64,000 nucleotides of DNA from Pontibacter sp. HSC-14F20 (GCF_019599265.1 NZ_JAHZTC010000012.1:83334-147333); one strand, 5' to 3'; shown: positions 54,665-63,987, numbered from the stretch's first letter. The notes: generated from the sequence alone by a model not told the origin. Made by a program: numbers and translations.

Positions 54665-55756
54665 TTAGAGTTCAGGGTTATGGTGTTTTATGTAGTCGTA
54701 ATATAACGAATAATATCTCGAAATGTGTACGTCCGGCAGTATTTCTCCCCCTCCAATCAATGCTTTGGCAAACACATCAGCCAGGTATGGCGCCATCAGC
54801 ACTCCTTTGGATCCCATACCGTTGAACACGCTCAGTTGTGCATGTTCAGGGTGCTGGCCCATAAGCGGACGGCGGTCGCGCACGGCAGGCCTTATACCGG
54901 CCCAGTGCCTGCTCACCTGGTAAGTTTGTGTGGTAATCTGCTCAAAGCGCTCGCTCAGTTCTTCCTTGCCTTCGGGAGTTGGTAGCTCGTCGGGTTGGCG
55001 CCAGTTGTAGGTGGCCCCTATCTTAAAGCGGCCCTCTCCTACCGGAACAACGTAAACGGCTTTATTATAGATGCACTCCGGGTTAAAATCCTGTGTTTGC
55101 ACTTCCAGCACCTCGCCTTTGGTAGGCTGCAGCGGCAACCAGCTAAAGTACGGATTGTGCACCGCCTGCCAGCCTTCACAGAAAACCAGCTGCCTTGCTG
55201 TTATGTTTTTGTAAGCTATACCTTGCTCGGTCAGTTGCAGTTGATCCATCTCAAAACGCTCCGGCAGCAGCGCATTGGCCTGTTGTAAGTCTTGTAGTAA
55301 GAGGTCCAGCGTATCGGCAATGCGCAGATAACCACCCTTGCTGATCATGATGCCGCCGAATGGGTCCTGTATAGAAGCGTCTTGACCGGTGCTTTGGGTA
55401 TAGGTCGCGCCCATATACTCGCTCCAGTTGCCTTCGGCGCTTTTGGCCATCCAGTTGTTTTGCTCCTCTATGGTAGAGAATATTTTGTAAACTGGTTTGT
55501 GGATGAAAAGCTGCTGCTCGAATCGATCCTCCAGTTCGTCGTAAAAGTTGTCGGCATAAGGCAGCAGCGTGTCCACGAGCCAGGACTTGGCGAAACGCTT
55601 GCCCGCCACCGGGTTCACAAGTCCGGCCGCTACACGGGAGGCGGAGTTGGCTTTGGGCTCGTCGATCACCAGCACCCGCTGGCCATGTTTGCGCAAGGTA
55701 TAGGCAAGTGTGGCGCCGGCAATACCATGCCCCACGACTATGTAGTCATAATTCAT
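54665..55756 (-). CDS. FAD-dependent oxidoreductase (DAO family)
   Basis: A 363-residue flavoprotein. The FAD-binding start is YIVVGHGIAGATLAYTLRKHG (GxGxxG), then VLVIDEPKANSASRVAAGLV. The C-terminal WAGIRPAVRDRRPLMGQHPE and FNGMGSKGVLMAPYLA are typical of D-amino-acid oxidase/glycine oxidase-like enzymes. The substrate is not known; MnmC-like or glycine-oxidase roles are possible but unproven. It is the first gene of the operon with the TolB/BamA-like protein 4 bases downstream, and is divergent from the MBL gene at 55838. Confidence 0.88.
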   Translation of the reverse strand: MNYDYIVVGHGIAGATLAYTLRKHGQRVLVIDEPKANSASRVAAGLVNPVAGKRFAKSWLVDTLLPYADNFYDELEDRFEQQLFIHKPVYKIFSTIEEQNNWMAKSAEGNWSEYMGATYTQSTGQDASIQDPFGGIMISKGGYLRIADTLDLLLQDLQQANALLPERFEMDQLQLTEQGIAYKNITARQLVFCEGWQAVHNPYFSWLPLQPTKGEVLEVQTQDFNPECIYNKAVYVVPVGEGRFKIGATYNWRQPDELPTPEGKEELSERFEQITTQTYQVSRHWAGIRPAVRDRRPLMGQHPEHAQLSVFNGMGSKGVLMAPYLADVFAKALIGGGEILPDVHISRYYSLYYDYIKHHNPEL

Positions 55757-55837
55757 ACAGGCAATTTACGACTTACGCCTGAAGTTCGTAACTTAGAAGC
55801 CGAATTTGTGGGCCCGCGCCCTGTGAACGAGAAGAAC

Positions 55838-56476
55838 ATGAAAGTTACCTGCCTTACCTTTAACCCCTTCCAGGAAAACACATACCTGCTGTACGACGAT
55901 ACCAAGGAGTGCGTGGTGGTAGACCCTGGTTGCTATGAGCTAACAGAACAGCAAGAATTAAAGCGCTACATTGAATCGAACGATCTGAAAGTAGTACGCC
56001 TGCTTAACACCCATTGCCACATCGACCATGTGTTGGGCAACAGGTTTGTGGCCGATACCTACAAGGTGGAACTGGAGATACACGAAGATGAACTGCAGAC
56101 GCTTCGTTCAGTACCGGTATACGCCCCGAATTATGGCTTTCAGATGTACAGCGGTATAGAAGCCTCTACCAATTACCTGAAGGAAGGCGATACCATAAAG
56201 TTTGGCAATTCCGAGCTTCAGATTCTATTTGCCCCCGGACACGCACCCGGCCATGTGGTGTTCTACAGCGAGACTGACAAAGTATGCATCGGCGGCGATG
56301 TGCTCTTTAAGGGCAGCATTGGCCGCACCGACCTGCCTGGCGGTGACTTCGATACCTTGATCAACAGCATCAGAACCAAACTATTTACGCTGCCGGATGA
56401 CACCGTGGTATACCCGGGTCACGGACCTGAAACTACCATTGCGTACGAAAAGAAGTATAACCCATTTCTGCGCTAG
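55838..56476 (+). CDS. MBL-fold hydrolase, glyoxalase II-like
   Basis: A 212-residue metallo-beta-lactamase-fold hydrolase of the hydroxyacylglutathione-hydrolase type. Metal site LLNTHCHIDHVLGNRF (HxHxDH), then PGHAPGHVVFY, CIGGDVLFKGSIGRTDLPGG and VYPGHGPETTI. The open frame begins at 55382 inside the opposite gene, but ATG 55838 (MKVTCLTFNPFQENTYLLYD) is the standard start. It is probably a thiolesterase; the true substrate is unknown. It precedes pssA by 8 bases. Confidence 0.92.
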   Translation: MKVTCLTFNPFQENTYLLYDDTKECVVVDPGCYELTEQQELKRYIESNDLKVVRLLNTHCHIDHVLGNRFVADTYKVELEIHEDELQTLRSVPVYAPNYGFQMYSGIEASTNYLKEGDTIKFGNSELQILFAPGHAPGHVVFYSETDKVCIGGDVLFKGSIGRTDLPGGDFDTLINSIRTKLFTLPDDTVVYPGHGPETTIAYEKKYNPFLR

Positions 56477-56484
56477 CCCTCCGG

Positions 56485-57207
56485 ATGAAAAAACACATAC
56501 CTAACGCCATCACGTGCATCAATCTGTTTTGCGGTTGCCTGGCCCTATATTTTGCCTTTAACCTCCGGTTGGAATATGCAGCCTACCTCATAGGTATAGC
56601 AGCTATTTTCGACTTTATGGACGGTATGATAGCCCGTGTGCTGAATGCTTACTCCGAGATTGGAAAGCAACTTGACTCGCTGGCGGACATGGTTTCGTTT
56701 GGAGCCGCACCGGGTGCTATTATGTTTGGGCTGTTATCGCAGGCTGAAGCGTCTGTATTAGGTATACCGGCTGACGCTTTGCCTTTCTTCGGCTTTGTGA
56801 TCACGATCTTCTCGGCACTGCGCCTGGCCAAATTCAACATTGATACGCGGCAGGCCGAGTCCTTTATCGGGGTGCCGACGCCGGCCTGTTCTATGTTCAT
56901 TGGTTCGCTGCCGCTTATACTGGCCACCTCCGGCAACCTGTACGACAACATCATCCTGAACCCTTATTTTCTGCTGGCGGTAACAGTCATTTTCTCATAC
57001 CTGCTGGTGGCGGAACTGCCCTTGTTTGCGCTTAAATTCAAGAACCTGACCTGGAAAGACAACGCTATCCGCTTCATTTTCCTTGGTCTGTCCGTTATCT
57101 TGTTGGCACTCGCTAAGTTCGCCGCCATCCCTTTGATCATCGTGCTTTACGTTGTCTTGTCGATCTTCAGAAAAACACCAGTCCCTTCAAACTCTCCACT
57201 GGAGTAA
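56485..57207 (+). CDS. pssA: CDP-diacylglycerol-serine O-phosphatidyltransferase
   Basis: A 240-residue inner-membrane CDP-alcohol phosphatidyltransferase that makes phosphatidylserine, the precursor of phosphatidylethanolamine. The motif D-G-x2-A-R-x8-G-x3-D-x3-D is complete in DGMIARVLNAYSEIGKQLDS plus the following LAD. About seven helices follow. ATG 56485 gives the classical MKKHIPNAITCINLFCGC start. It is co-transcribed with the MBL gene. Confidence 0.95.
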   Translation: MKKHIPNAITCINLFCGCLALYFAFNLRLEYAAYLIGIAAIFDFMDGMIARVLNAYSEIGKQLDSLADMVSFGAAPGAIMFGLLSQAEASVLGIPADALPFFGFVITIFSALRLAKFNIDTRQAESFIGVPTPACSMFIGSLPLILATSGNLYDNIILNPYFLLAVTVIFSYLLVAELPLFALKFKNLTWKDNAIRFIFLGLSVILLALAKFAAIPLIIVLYVVLSIFRKTPVPSNSPLE

Positions 57208-57406
57208 AGGTATGCTTTGCTCGGGACAAGGATCAACTTAAGATAGAAGCAGGTATAGCAGGTAAGGTATACGCTTCGTAACTGCTGGCTGACAGCCACA
57301 TACCCGCCTGCTCCGTAACTGCAATTATCGCCGATTTATTTAGCTGAAAGGAGAATCTTCTGTAAATTTAGAAAGCGTATTATTCTTTCATTTACCTGCG
57401 CCTGCC

Positions 57407-60400
57407 ATGCGGATTTTTCCTCTGCTGTATACCTGTCTGCTAATTGGCTGCATAGCCCTTCATGCAAGGGCACAGGAAGGCATAACAGCCACACAGCAAA
57501 GTGCTGCGCAGCCATCTCAATCTACCCAGAGCACAGAAAATACTCCCAGCAGATTTGTCACTTCATCGGTGCTCAGCACAGGCAACTGGTATAAAATCGG
57601 CATAACCGAGTCAGGTATACACCGCATCGACCGGGCGCTACTGCAGTCGCTGGGCATCAATACCCAGCAGCTTGACCCGCGCACGCTGCAGCTGTTCGGG
57701 AACGGAGGTGGTATGCTCCCACAACCAAACAATGCACCTCGCCCTGATGATCTTTTGGAAAATGCCATTTGGGTGGCAGGTGAAACCGATGGACGCTTCG
57801 ACGAGGCAGATTATGCGTTGTTTTATGCGCAAGGTCCTCATACCTGGCAGCACACGGGAGATAACCCAGCTTTTCGGCACAGCCACAACATCTACTCCGA
57901 TACAGCTTATTACTTTATTCGCGTCGGGGCAGGCCAAGGCTTACGGGTAAGCGAGCGCGGCCAGGCAAGCGGTTCAGGCCAAACTGTCAGCAGCTACAAC
58001 GAGCGGCTCTACCATGAGCGTGACCTGAAGAACATGGTATACTCCGGCCGGGAATGGTATGGCGAGGATTTCAGCGCTTTTACGACCTCCCGCGAAATCA
58101 GCTTGCCTGCATCGGACCTGGTGCCGGGTTCTGAGGTTCAACTGACGGCTTTCCTGATGGCCAACTCCTCGGCGGAGAGTTCCTATACCTTGCGACTCAA
58201 CGGCCATACCCTGGGCACACAAACGATCAGCGGGCGTGGCACTTTTCCTTACCATCCGGAAGGCATCAACAGTAGCAGCACCTATACCTTAACCCAGCAG
58301 CAACTCGGGCAACCTAAAGAATTAAAGGTAGGCATCAGCTTCAGCACAGGCAGCAACGCTTCCGCCCTTGGCTTTCTGAATTACCTGACAGTCAACTACG
58401 AGCGTCAGCTCAGGCTCTACGGCGACCAGACCAATTTTCGCTCCGTAGCCAGTATGGCTAGTCCGGTGAGCGCTTTCCGGTTGGCAGGCACGCCCGCTAC
58501 TACACAGGTATGGGATGTAACAGATCCGCAACGACCTGTTGTGCAGCAAACAAACGCTTCTGGCTCTGATCTGATTTTTAGCGCTCCAACTGAAATACTC
58601 AGAGAATTTGTCGCTATCAGGAACAACACCGGCCTTAAACCGAAAGCTTTGGGCAAGTTGGCCAACCAGGATCTACACAGCCACAATCTCGATGGTCGGC
58701 TTGATCTCGTTATCCTGACCCATCCACGTTTTCTACAGGAGGCGAACCGGCTGGCAGCGCACCGCCAACAGCACAGCAACATGCAAGTTGCAGTCGTTAC
58801 AACTACACAGGTATACAACGAGTTTTCGTCGGGCGCCCAAGACGTGACAGCCATCCGCGACTACATGCGCATGCTCTACAACCGCAGCAGCAAGCAGGTC
58901 GACGATGTGCTACACCTGCTCCTCTTTGGCGATGCGTCTTATGATTACAAAAACAGGCTACCCAACAACACGAATTTTGTGCCTGTGTACCAGTCCCGGC
59001 AGTCGCTCCACCCGATCAGCAGCTATTCTTCCGAGGACTATTATGGCTTTCTGGATGAGGACGAAGGAGAATGGGCAGAAAATAGCGCTGGCAACCACTT
59101 GCTCGACATAGGTATAGGACGCCTGCCCGTGAAAACATTAACTGAGGCTGCCACGATGGTTGACAAAATCATCGCTTATGACAGTCCGGGGCATTTTGGA
59201 AAGTGGCGTAGCCAGGTAACGTTTGTGGCAGATGACGGTGACTACAACGAGCACCTGAACGACGCCGAGTTTTTGAACAGCTACCTGGAGCGCGAGCACG
59301 CTAATTACAACCCAAACAAGGTATACCTGGACCTGTACCCGCAGGAAGCCGAAGCCAACCGGCAACGTGCCCCTGAAGCCGCTGCTGCCATCGATAAGGC
59401 TGTGGAGCAGGGCTCTCTGATCATAAACTATACCGGGCACGGCAATGAAGTCAGTTGGGCCTGGGAGCAAATACTGACAGCACCTCAGATCAACAACTGG
59501 CGCAACAAAGACCGGCTGACCTTTCTGCTTACCGCCACCTGCGAATTTGGTCGCTACGACGACCCAAGACGCTCATCCGGTGCTGAACTAGCTTTGTTAA
59601 ATCCGCAAGGCGGTGCCATTGGCCTGCTCACGACTACACGTCCTGTTTTTTCGAGCGATAACCGTGTGCTCAACCGCAATTTCTATAAAGCAGCTCTCAG
59701 CCCAATTAATGGCCGCATGCCTCGCTTAGGGGATGTTATGCGGATCACTAAAAACAGCAGCCTGACAGACCAGACGGGTGGCGCGCGGGGCGTGAATAAC
59801 CGAAACTTCACGTTGCTGGCCGATCCTTCCCAACAGCTCGCTTATCCGCATCTGCAAGCCCGCATCACCCAAACTAATGACCAACCAGCCGCTTCTGACA
59901 CTTTAAAAGCACTGGGCAAGGTGAACATGCAAGGTGTCATAACAGCTGCAGACGGGAGCATTGCCACTGATTTTAACGGCATCCTGCACATTACCATTTT
60001 TGAAAAACCGAGTACCCTTCGCACCCTCGGCGACAACACACCGGAGCGCACAGGCGAACCTGCTATACCTGGAGGCAGTCAACCTATACCTGTGCAGTTG
60101 CGCGAGAACATTGTGTTTGATGGGCAAGCCTCAGTCAGATCAGGTGCTTTTGAGTTAAACTTCGTTGTTCCCAAAGACATCGACTACCGCTTAGGCACAG
60201 GCAAAATCAGCCTTTATGCCAGCAGCACTACTCACGACGCACTGGGCGCTGACACCACAATGGTGATCGGAGGCACTGCCTCAGGTATAGCCCTGGATAA
60301 TACGCCGCCTCAGGTTAAGCTGTTCATGGATGATGAGTCCTTCGTATCCGGTGGCTCGACAAGCCAGAACCCGGTACTGCTGGCAAAGCTATCCGACGAG

Positions 60401-60961
60401 AATGGGCTGAACACGGCAGGTATAGGATCGGGCCGCGAGATGATGGCCATACTGAATTCGGAAACAGGCCAGGCCATTGTGTTGAACGACTACTATAACG
60501 CTGAACGTGACAGCTACCAATCCGGCACCATTCGTTATCCGTTTAAAGATCTGGAAGAAGGCTCCTATACCTTGTTGCTTAAAGCTTGGGATACGCACAA
60601 CAATTCTGCTGAAGAGCAAATTGAATTCATTGTGTCCAACAACGAAAAGCTGACAATAACGCAGTTGCGGAATGTCCCAAACCCTTTCTCAACAAACACG
60701 ACTTTTCATTTTGACCATAACAGGGCAGGTGAAAATTTAGATATCCATATACACATATTTAACGTATCAGGGAAACTGGTAAAGACGCTGCAAGGCACCA
60801 GTTATGGCAGCAATTCACACTTGACCGGGATCAACTGGAATGGTCGGGATGAATTAAACGGCACATTAGCCCGCGGCGTATACGTTTACCGAATCATTGT
60901 ACGTTCTCAGTATGATGGAGCAACAGCTACAAGAATTGAGAAACTTGTGCTCTTGAATTAG
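57407..60961 (+). CDS. porU: type IX secretion system sortase PorU
   Basis: An 1184-residue surface sortase that removes the sorting domain of T9SS cargo and attaches it to anionic lipopolysaccharide. Signal peptide ending ALHARA before Gln. The C25 (gingipain-like) domain is central: IGRLPVKTLTEAATMVDKII, catalytic H678 in NYTGHGNEVSW and C712 in TATCEFGRYDD. An Ig-like region and its own C-terminal domain (NVPNPFSTNTTFHFDHN, ARGVYVYRIIV) follow. porV comes next after 49 bases with its own -7 box. Confidence 0.95.
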   Translation: MRIFPLLYTCLLIGCIALHARAQEGITATQQSAAQPSQSTQSTENTPSRFVTSSVLSTGNWYKIGITESGIHRIDRALLQSLGINTQQLDPRTLQLFGNGGGMLPQPNNAPRPDDLLENAIWVAGETDGRFDEADYALFYAQGPHTWQHTGDNPAFRHSHNIYSDTAYYFIRVGAGQGLRVSERGQASGSGQTVSSYNERLYHERDLKNMVYSGREWYGEDFSAFTTSREISLPASDLVPGSEVQLTAFLMANSSAESSYTLRLNGHTLGTQTISGRGTFPYHPEGINSSSTYTLTQQQLGQPKELKVGISFSTGSNASALGFLNYLTVNYERQLRLYGDQTNFRSVASMASPVSAFRLAGTPATTQVWDVTDPQRPVVQQTNASGSDLIFSAPTEILREFVAIRNNTGLKPKALGKLANQDLHSHNLDGRLDLVILTHPRFLQEANRLAAHRQQHSNMQVAVVTTTQVYNEFSSGAQDVTAIRDYMRMLYNRSSKQVDDVLHLLLFGDASYDYKNRLPNNTNFVPVYQSRQSLHPISSYSSEDYYGFLDEDEGEWAENSAGNHLLDIGIGRLPVKTLTEAATMVDKIIAYDSPGHFGKWRSQVTFVADDGDYNEHLNDAEFLNSYLEREHANYNPNKVYLDLYPQEAEANRQRAPEAAAAIDKAVEQGSLIINYTGHGNEVSWAWEQILTAPQINNWRNKDRLTFLLTATCEFGRYDDPRRSSGAELALLNPQGGAIGLLTTTRPVFSSDNRVLNRNFYKAALSPINGRMPRLGDVMRITKNSSLTDQTGGARGVNNRNFTLLADPSQQLAYPHLQARITQTNDQPAASDTLKALGKVNMQGVITAADGSIATDFNGILHITIFEKPSTLRTLGDNTPERTGEPAIPGGSQPIPVQLRENIVFDGQASVRSGAFELNFVVPKDIDYRLGTGKISLYASSTTHDALGADTTMVIGGTASGIALDNTPPQVKLFMDDESFVSGGSTSQNPVLLAKLSDENGLNTAGIGSGREMMAILNSETGQAIVLNDYYNAERDSYQSGTIRYPFKDLEEGSYTLLLKAWDTHNNSAEEQIEFIVSNNEKLTITQLRNVPNPFSTNTTFHFDHNRAGENLDIHIHIFNVSGKLVKTLQGTSYGSNSHLTGINWNGRDELNGTLARGVYVYRIIVRSQYDGATATRIEKLVLLN

Positions 60962-60980
60962 TAAAATCCTATAATATTTC

Positions 60981-60988
60981 TATATTTG
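60981..60988 (+). promoter_or_regulatory. -7 box of porV
   Basis: TATATTTG, 22 bases before the porV ATG and 19 after the porU stop, so porV may be made independently of porU. The -33 match (TTG) is too far (25 bases). Confidence 0.5.
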
Positions 60989-61010
60989 ATTTTGCATCAA
61001 TACACGCTAT

Positions 61011-62135
61011 ATGTATAAGAAAAATTTACTTGTAAAAGCCACTGCATTTGTGGCTGCATTCTTTTCAGTGCACCTTGCATCGGCACAAACTTCTACAATT
61101 GGGCAGGACTCGCGCACCGTTACGACCGCCGTTCCGATCCTGACTGTAGCTCCTGATGCACGCTCTGCTGGTTTGGGCGATGCCGGTGTTGCCCTCAGCC
61201 CGGATGCGAACGCACCACACTGGAATCCAGCCAAGCTAGGCTTCGTGCAGAATGATATGAGTGTGAGCTTTTCTTATTCTCCTTGGCTACGCAACATCGT
61301 AGATGATATGTCGCTTAGCTACCTATCCGGCTACAAAAAACTTTCTGAGACTTCTGCCATCTCTGCCTCGCTTTTATATTTCGATTTGGGTGATATTCAG
61401 TTCATCGACGCCAACGGCAACGATATCACAGAATTCTCCCCTAAAGAGTATGCCCTGTCGATTGCTTACGGACAAGCGTTGAGCGAGTACTTCAGTTTAG
61501 GTATAGGAGCCCGCTTTATCCGCTCCAACCTGGCCGGTAACGTGACAATTGGCGGTGGCGCCAGCCCATTCGAGTCAAAGCCAGGTAACACAGCTGCTGT
61601 TGACGTGGGTGTTTACTACAACCGTGATCTCACTCAAAATCTGAATCTTGGCTTGGGTGCCAACATTTCAAATATCGGTGGTAAGATTGCTTATACCAAC
61701 GGCGACCAAAAGGATTTTCTGCCTACAAACCTGAAACTAGGCACAGCGATTACGTATAACCTTGACCAGTACAACTCACTGACTTTTGTGCTCGATGCCA
61801 ATAAGCTACTAGTTCCTTCGCCGGGTGCTGACAGCACACAAACTGTGATCAGTGGCATCTTTTCTTCATTTGGCGACGCACCAGATGGCTTTAGCGAAGA
61901 ACTAAAAGAGATCAATTTCTCCGGAGGTATAGAATATTGGTATAATAATCTGTTCGCCGCGCGTCTTGGTTATTTTTATGAAAACCCGGATAAGGGCAAC
62001 AGAAAGTACATTTCAACAGGTGTAGGGTTGCGTTACCAGAAATTCGGGATAGACGCAGCTTACCTGATACCGAGCGAAAGAGGCAATCCACTTGCTGAAA
62101 CAATTCGTTTTAGCTTGTCGCTTAACTTAGATTAA
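61011..62135 (+). CDS. porV: type IX secretion system outer-membrane protein PorV
   Basis: A 374-residue FadL-like 14-strand outer-membrane barrel. PorV binds cargo C-terminal domains at SprA and shuttles them to the PorU attachment complex. Signal peptide ending HLASA before Gln. Family marks: TAVPILTVAPDARSAGLGDA, WNPAKLGF, SYSPWLRNIVDDMSLSYLSG and the final IRFSLSLNLD barrel end. Size is as expected (about 380-390). Confidence 0.96.
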   Translation: MYKKNLLVKATAFVAAFFSVHLASAQTSTIGQDSRTVTTAVPILTVAPDARSAGLGDAGVALSPDANAPHWNPAKLGFVQNDMSVSFSYSPWLRNIVDDMSLSYLSGYKKLSETSAISASLLYFDLGDIQFIDANGNDITEFSPKEYALSIAYGQALSEYFSLGIGARFIRSNLAGNVTIGGGASPFESKPGNTAAVDVGVYYNRDLTQNLNLGLGANISNIGGKIAYTNGDQKDFLPTNLKLGTAITYNLDQYNSLTFVLDANKLLVPSPGADSTQTVISGIFSSFGDAPDGFSEELKEINFSGGIEYWYNNLFAARLGYFYENPDKGNRKYISTGVGLRYQKFGIDAAYLIPSERGNPLAETIRFSLSLNLD

Positions 62136-62149
62136 AAACTAATTACAGA

Positions 62150-63427
62150 ATGCTTGATAGAACAAAAGCACCAGAAATACATGAAATAGAAGCAGTCACG
62201 CTACAGATAGCTGAAGTAAGCCACTTAAGCAACGGAGCCAGACTGCATTATATAAAAAGCGAAACCCAGCCTGTAATCAGGCTGGATTTTGTTTTTAAGG
62301 CGGGTAAGTGGTTCGAAGAACACGCTGGCGTAGCCGACCTGACAGGAAAAATGCTCTTTGAAGGCAGTATGAATTATACCGCCAAGCAGATCGCTGAAAA
62401 AGTAGCTTTCTACGGAGCCTCTTTTGAGAATAACCATGGCTACGACCGGTCAGAGTTTACCCTATACTGTCTCAGCAAATATGTTCCTGAGCTGCTTCCT
62501 TTAGTACTTGACGTTTTACAAAACCCTGTTTTTCCAACAGAGGAATTTGAGCTTCTACGCAAACGTAATCAGCAAAACCTAAAGGTACAGCGCCAGAAGA
62601 ATAGCTACCTGGCAACGCACAGCTTTACAAAACTGGTTTATGGGAAGACGCATCCTTACGTATTTGGTCTCGATGAACATGCGCTGGATAATACTGCTAA
62701 AGTAGAGTTGGCGAACTTTTATAAGCACAGGTATAGCACAGACCAGCTCGAGGTATTTGCTTGTGGAGACATTAGCGAAGAGCTGGAAAAACTCTTGGAG
62801 AAAGAAATTGCCACATTGCAATTAACAGGAGCACCTAGTGCGCCGTCAATATCAAAGGTAGAGGGTCAGGATGAAGATTTTGTCTCGATGCCGGAAAGTC
62901 TACAATCATCCATCCGCCTAGGTAAGCAGTTTCCATTAATAGGCCACGAGGATTATCACAAGCTTGTCGTGTTAAATGAAATACTGGGTGGATACTTTGG
63001 TTCCAGATTAATGCGCAACATCCGGGAAGACAAAGGTTATACCTACGGCATATACTCAGCCATATCACCAAAGGAACAGGATAGTCTTTTTTTCATTGGT
63101 ACGGATGTAAACTACCAGGTAACAGAGAAAACGCTTGCAGAAATTCATAAGGAGATTAAGCTGCTGCAGAAAGAGTTGGTAACGGAAGAGGAGTTGCAAA
63201 CTGTAAAGAGTTATATGCTTGGTAAATTCCTCAACGACATAGCCACCATCTTCGAGCAATGTGACAGGTATAAACGAATTATACTTCACAAGCTCCCATA
63301 CGAGCATTACAATAATTATATCAGTACGATCAGAGGTGTGACAGCTGAAGAATTAAAAGACCTGGCAAACCAATATCTGGCAACTGAGGGTTTAAAGACT
63401 GCTATCGCGGGTAAGAGACCGGACTGA
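62150..63427 (+). CDS. M16-family protein lacking the zinc motif
   Basis: A 425-residue single M16 (insulinase/MPP) pair of domains. Where active members have HxxEH, this protein reads AGVADLTGKMLFEGS, so the zinc ligands are absent. The rest is M16-like: GASFENNHGYDRSEFTLYCL, NPVFPTEEFELLRKRNQ and the second-half R-Y pair region GSRLMRNIREDKGYTYGIYS. It should be the inactive partner of a catalytic M16 subunit encoded elsewhere. No signal peptide. It starts 14 bases after porV. Confidence 0.9.
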   Translation: MLDRTKAPEIHEIEAVTLQIAEVSHLSNGARLHYIKSETQPVIRLDFVFKAGKWFEEHAGVADLTGKMLFEGSMNYTAKQIAEKVAFYGASFENNHGYDRSEFTLYCLSKYVPELLPLVLDVLQNPVFPTEEFELLRKRNQQNLKVQRQKNSYLATHSFTKLVYGKTHPYVFGLDEHALDNTAKVELANFYKHRYSTDQLEVFACGDISEELEKLLEKEIATLQLTGAPSAPSISKVEGQDEDFVSMPESLQSSIRLGKQFPLIGHEDYHKLVVLNEILGGYFGSRLMRNIREDKGYTYGIYSAISPKEQDSLFFIGTDVNYQVTEKTLAEIHKEIKLLQKELVTEEELQTVKSYMLGKFLNDIATIFEQCDRYKRIILHKLPYEHYNNYISTIRGVTAEELKDLANQYLATEGLKTAIAGKRPD

Positions 63428-63462
63428 GGGACTCCTTAATTTATCAATGACATGTACTAGCT

Positions 63463-63503
63463 AAACACAGAAGGCTGCCCAATATGGGCAGCCTTCTGTG
63501 TTT
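63463..63503. terminator. terminator after the M16-like gene
   Basis: Eighteen-base-pair perfect stem AAACACAGAAGGCTGCCC with its exact complement and loop AATAT, 35 bases past the stop. Confidence 0.93.
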
Positions 63504-63721
63504 AAGATTATTTATTCAAAGTCATGAGTATGTTGAGTTATTAACCGAAGGCCCACATGGAAACATACATAAAAACGCTTCGATACCTGGCTGAATCAAC
63601 AACTGAATATGAATATGTGCAAGATTCTACGCAGGCGTAAAGGCAGCAAATTCAAAATGATTTTGACTAGTTGATTGTGTAAATGAGCGCGTTATTAGGG
63701 TATAAAGTTATCTCAATATGA

Positions 63722-63840
63722 TTATCTGAGTCCTTTCAAGGCTTTGATACGCCGAATGGTTTCGTCCGCTACCCCCATCTAGTCCACCCATAAATCTACT
63801 TCTGTGAACTGCAAAATTGGCGCCCTCCTAAATTAATTGT
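63722..63840 (-). pseudogene. possible remnant of a DNA-binding protein
   Basis: The two open pieces described for this edge are in one frame, separated only by TAG (a one-base change from TGG, Trp). The C-terminal piece has the helix-like pattern VADETIRRIKALKG seen in helix-turn-helix segments of transposase or excisionase-type proteins. No family can be named and the piece is short, so confidence is low. Confidence 0.25.
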
Positions 63841-63947
63841 TGTATCGTGCAGGTAGCGAGCTTAGCATCTGCTGTTGCCCGCGCAGCTATCGGCTTATGT
63901 CTATGTGCCAGCGTTCCCTGCCTTCCCTAAGCTAGATTATAAGCAAG

Positions 63948-63987
63948 ACAGCCCCTGCTTCTTTGGGGAAACAGGGGCTGTTTGTTG
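63948..63987. terminator. terminator near the right edge
   Basis: Ten-pair stem ACAGCCCCTG/CAGGGGCTGT with a 14-base loop, then TTGTTGTTGG. The gene it serves is not clear: nothing intact precedes it on the plus strand, so it may belong to a minus-strand gene outside the window. Confidence 0.6.

Noticed and set aside
55382..55837. 152-residue N-terminal extension of the MBL hydrolase
   Set aside because: Runs antisense through the FAD oxidoreductase gene; the MBL domain starts cleanly at ATG 55838.
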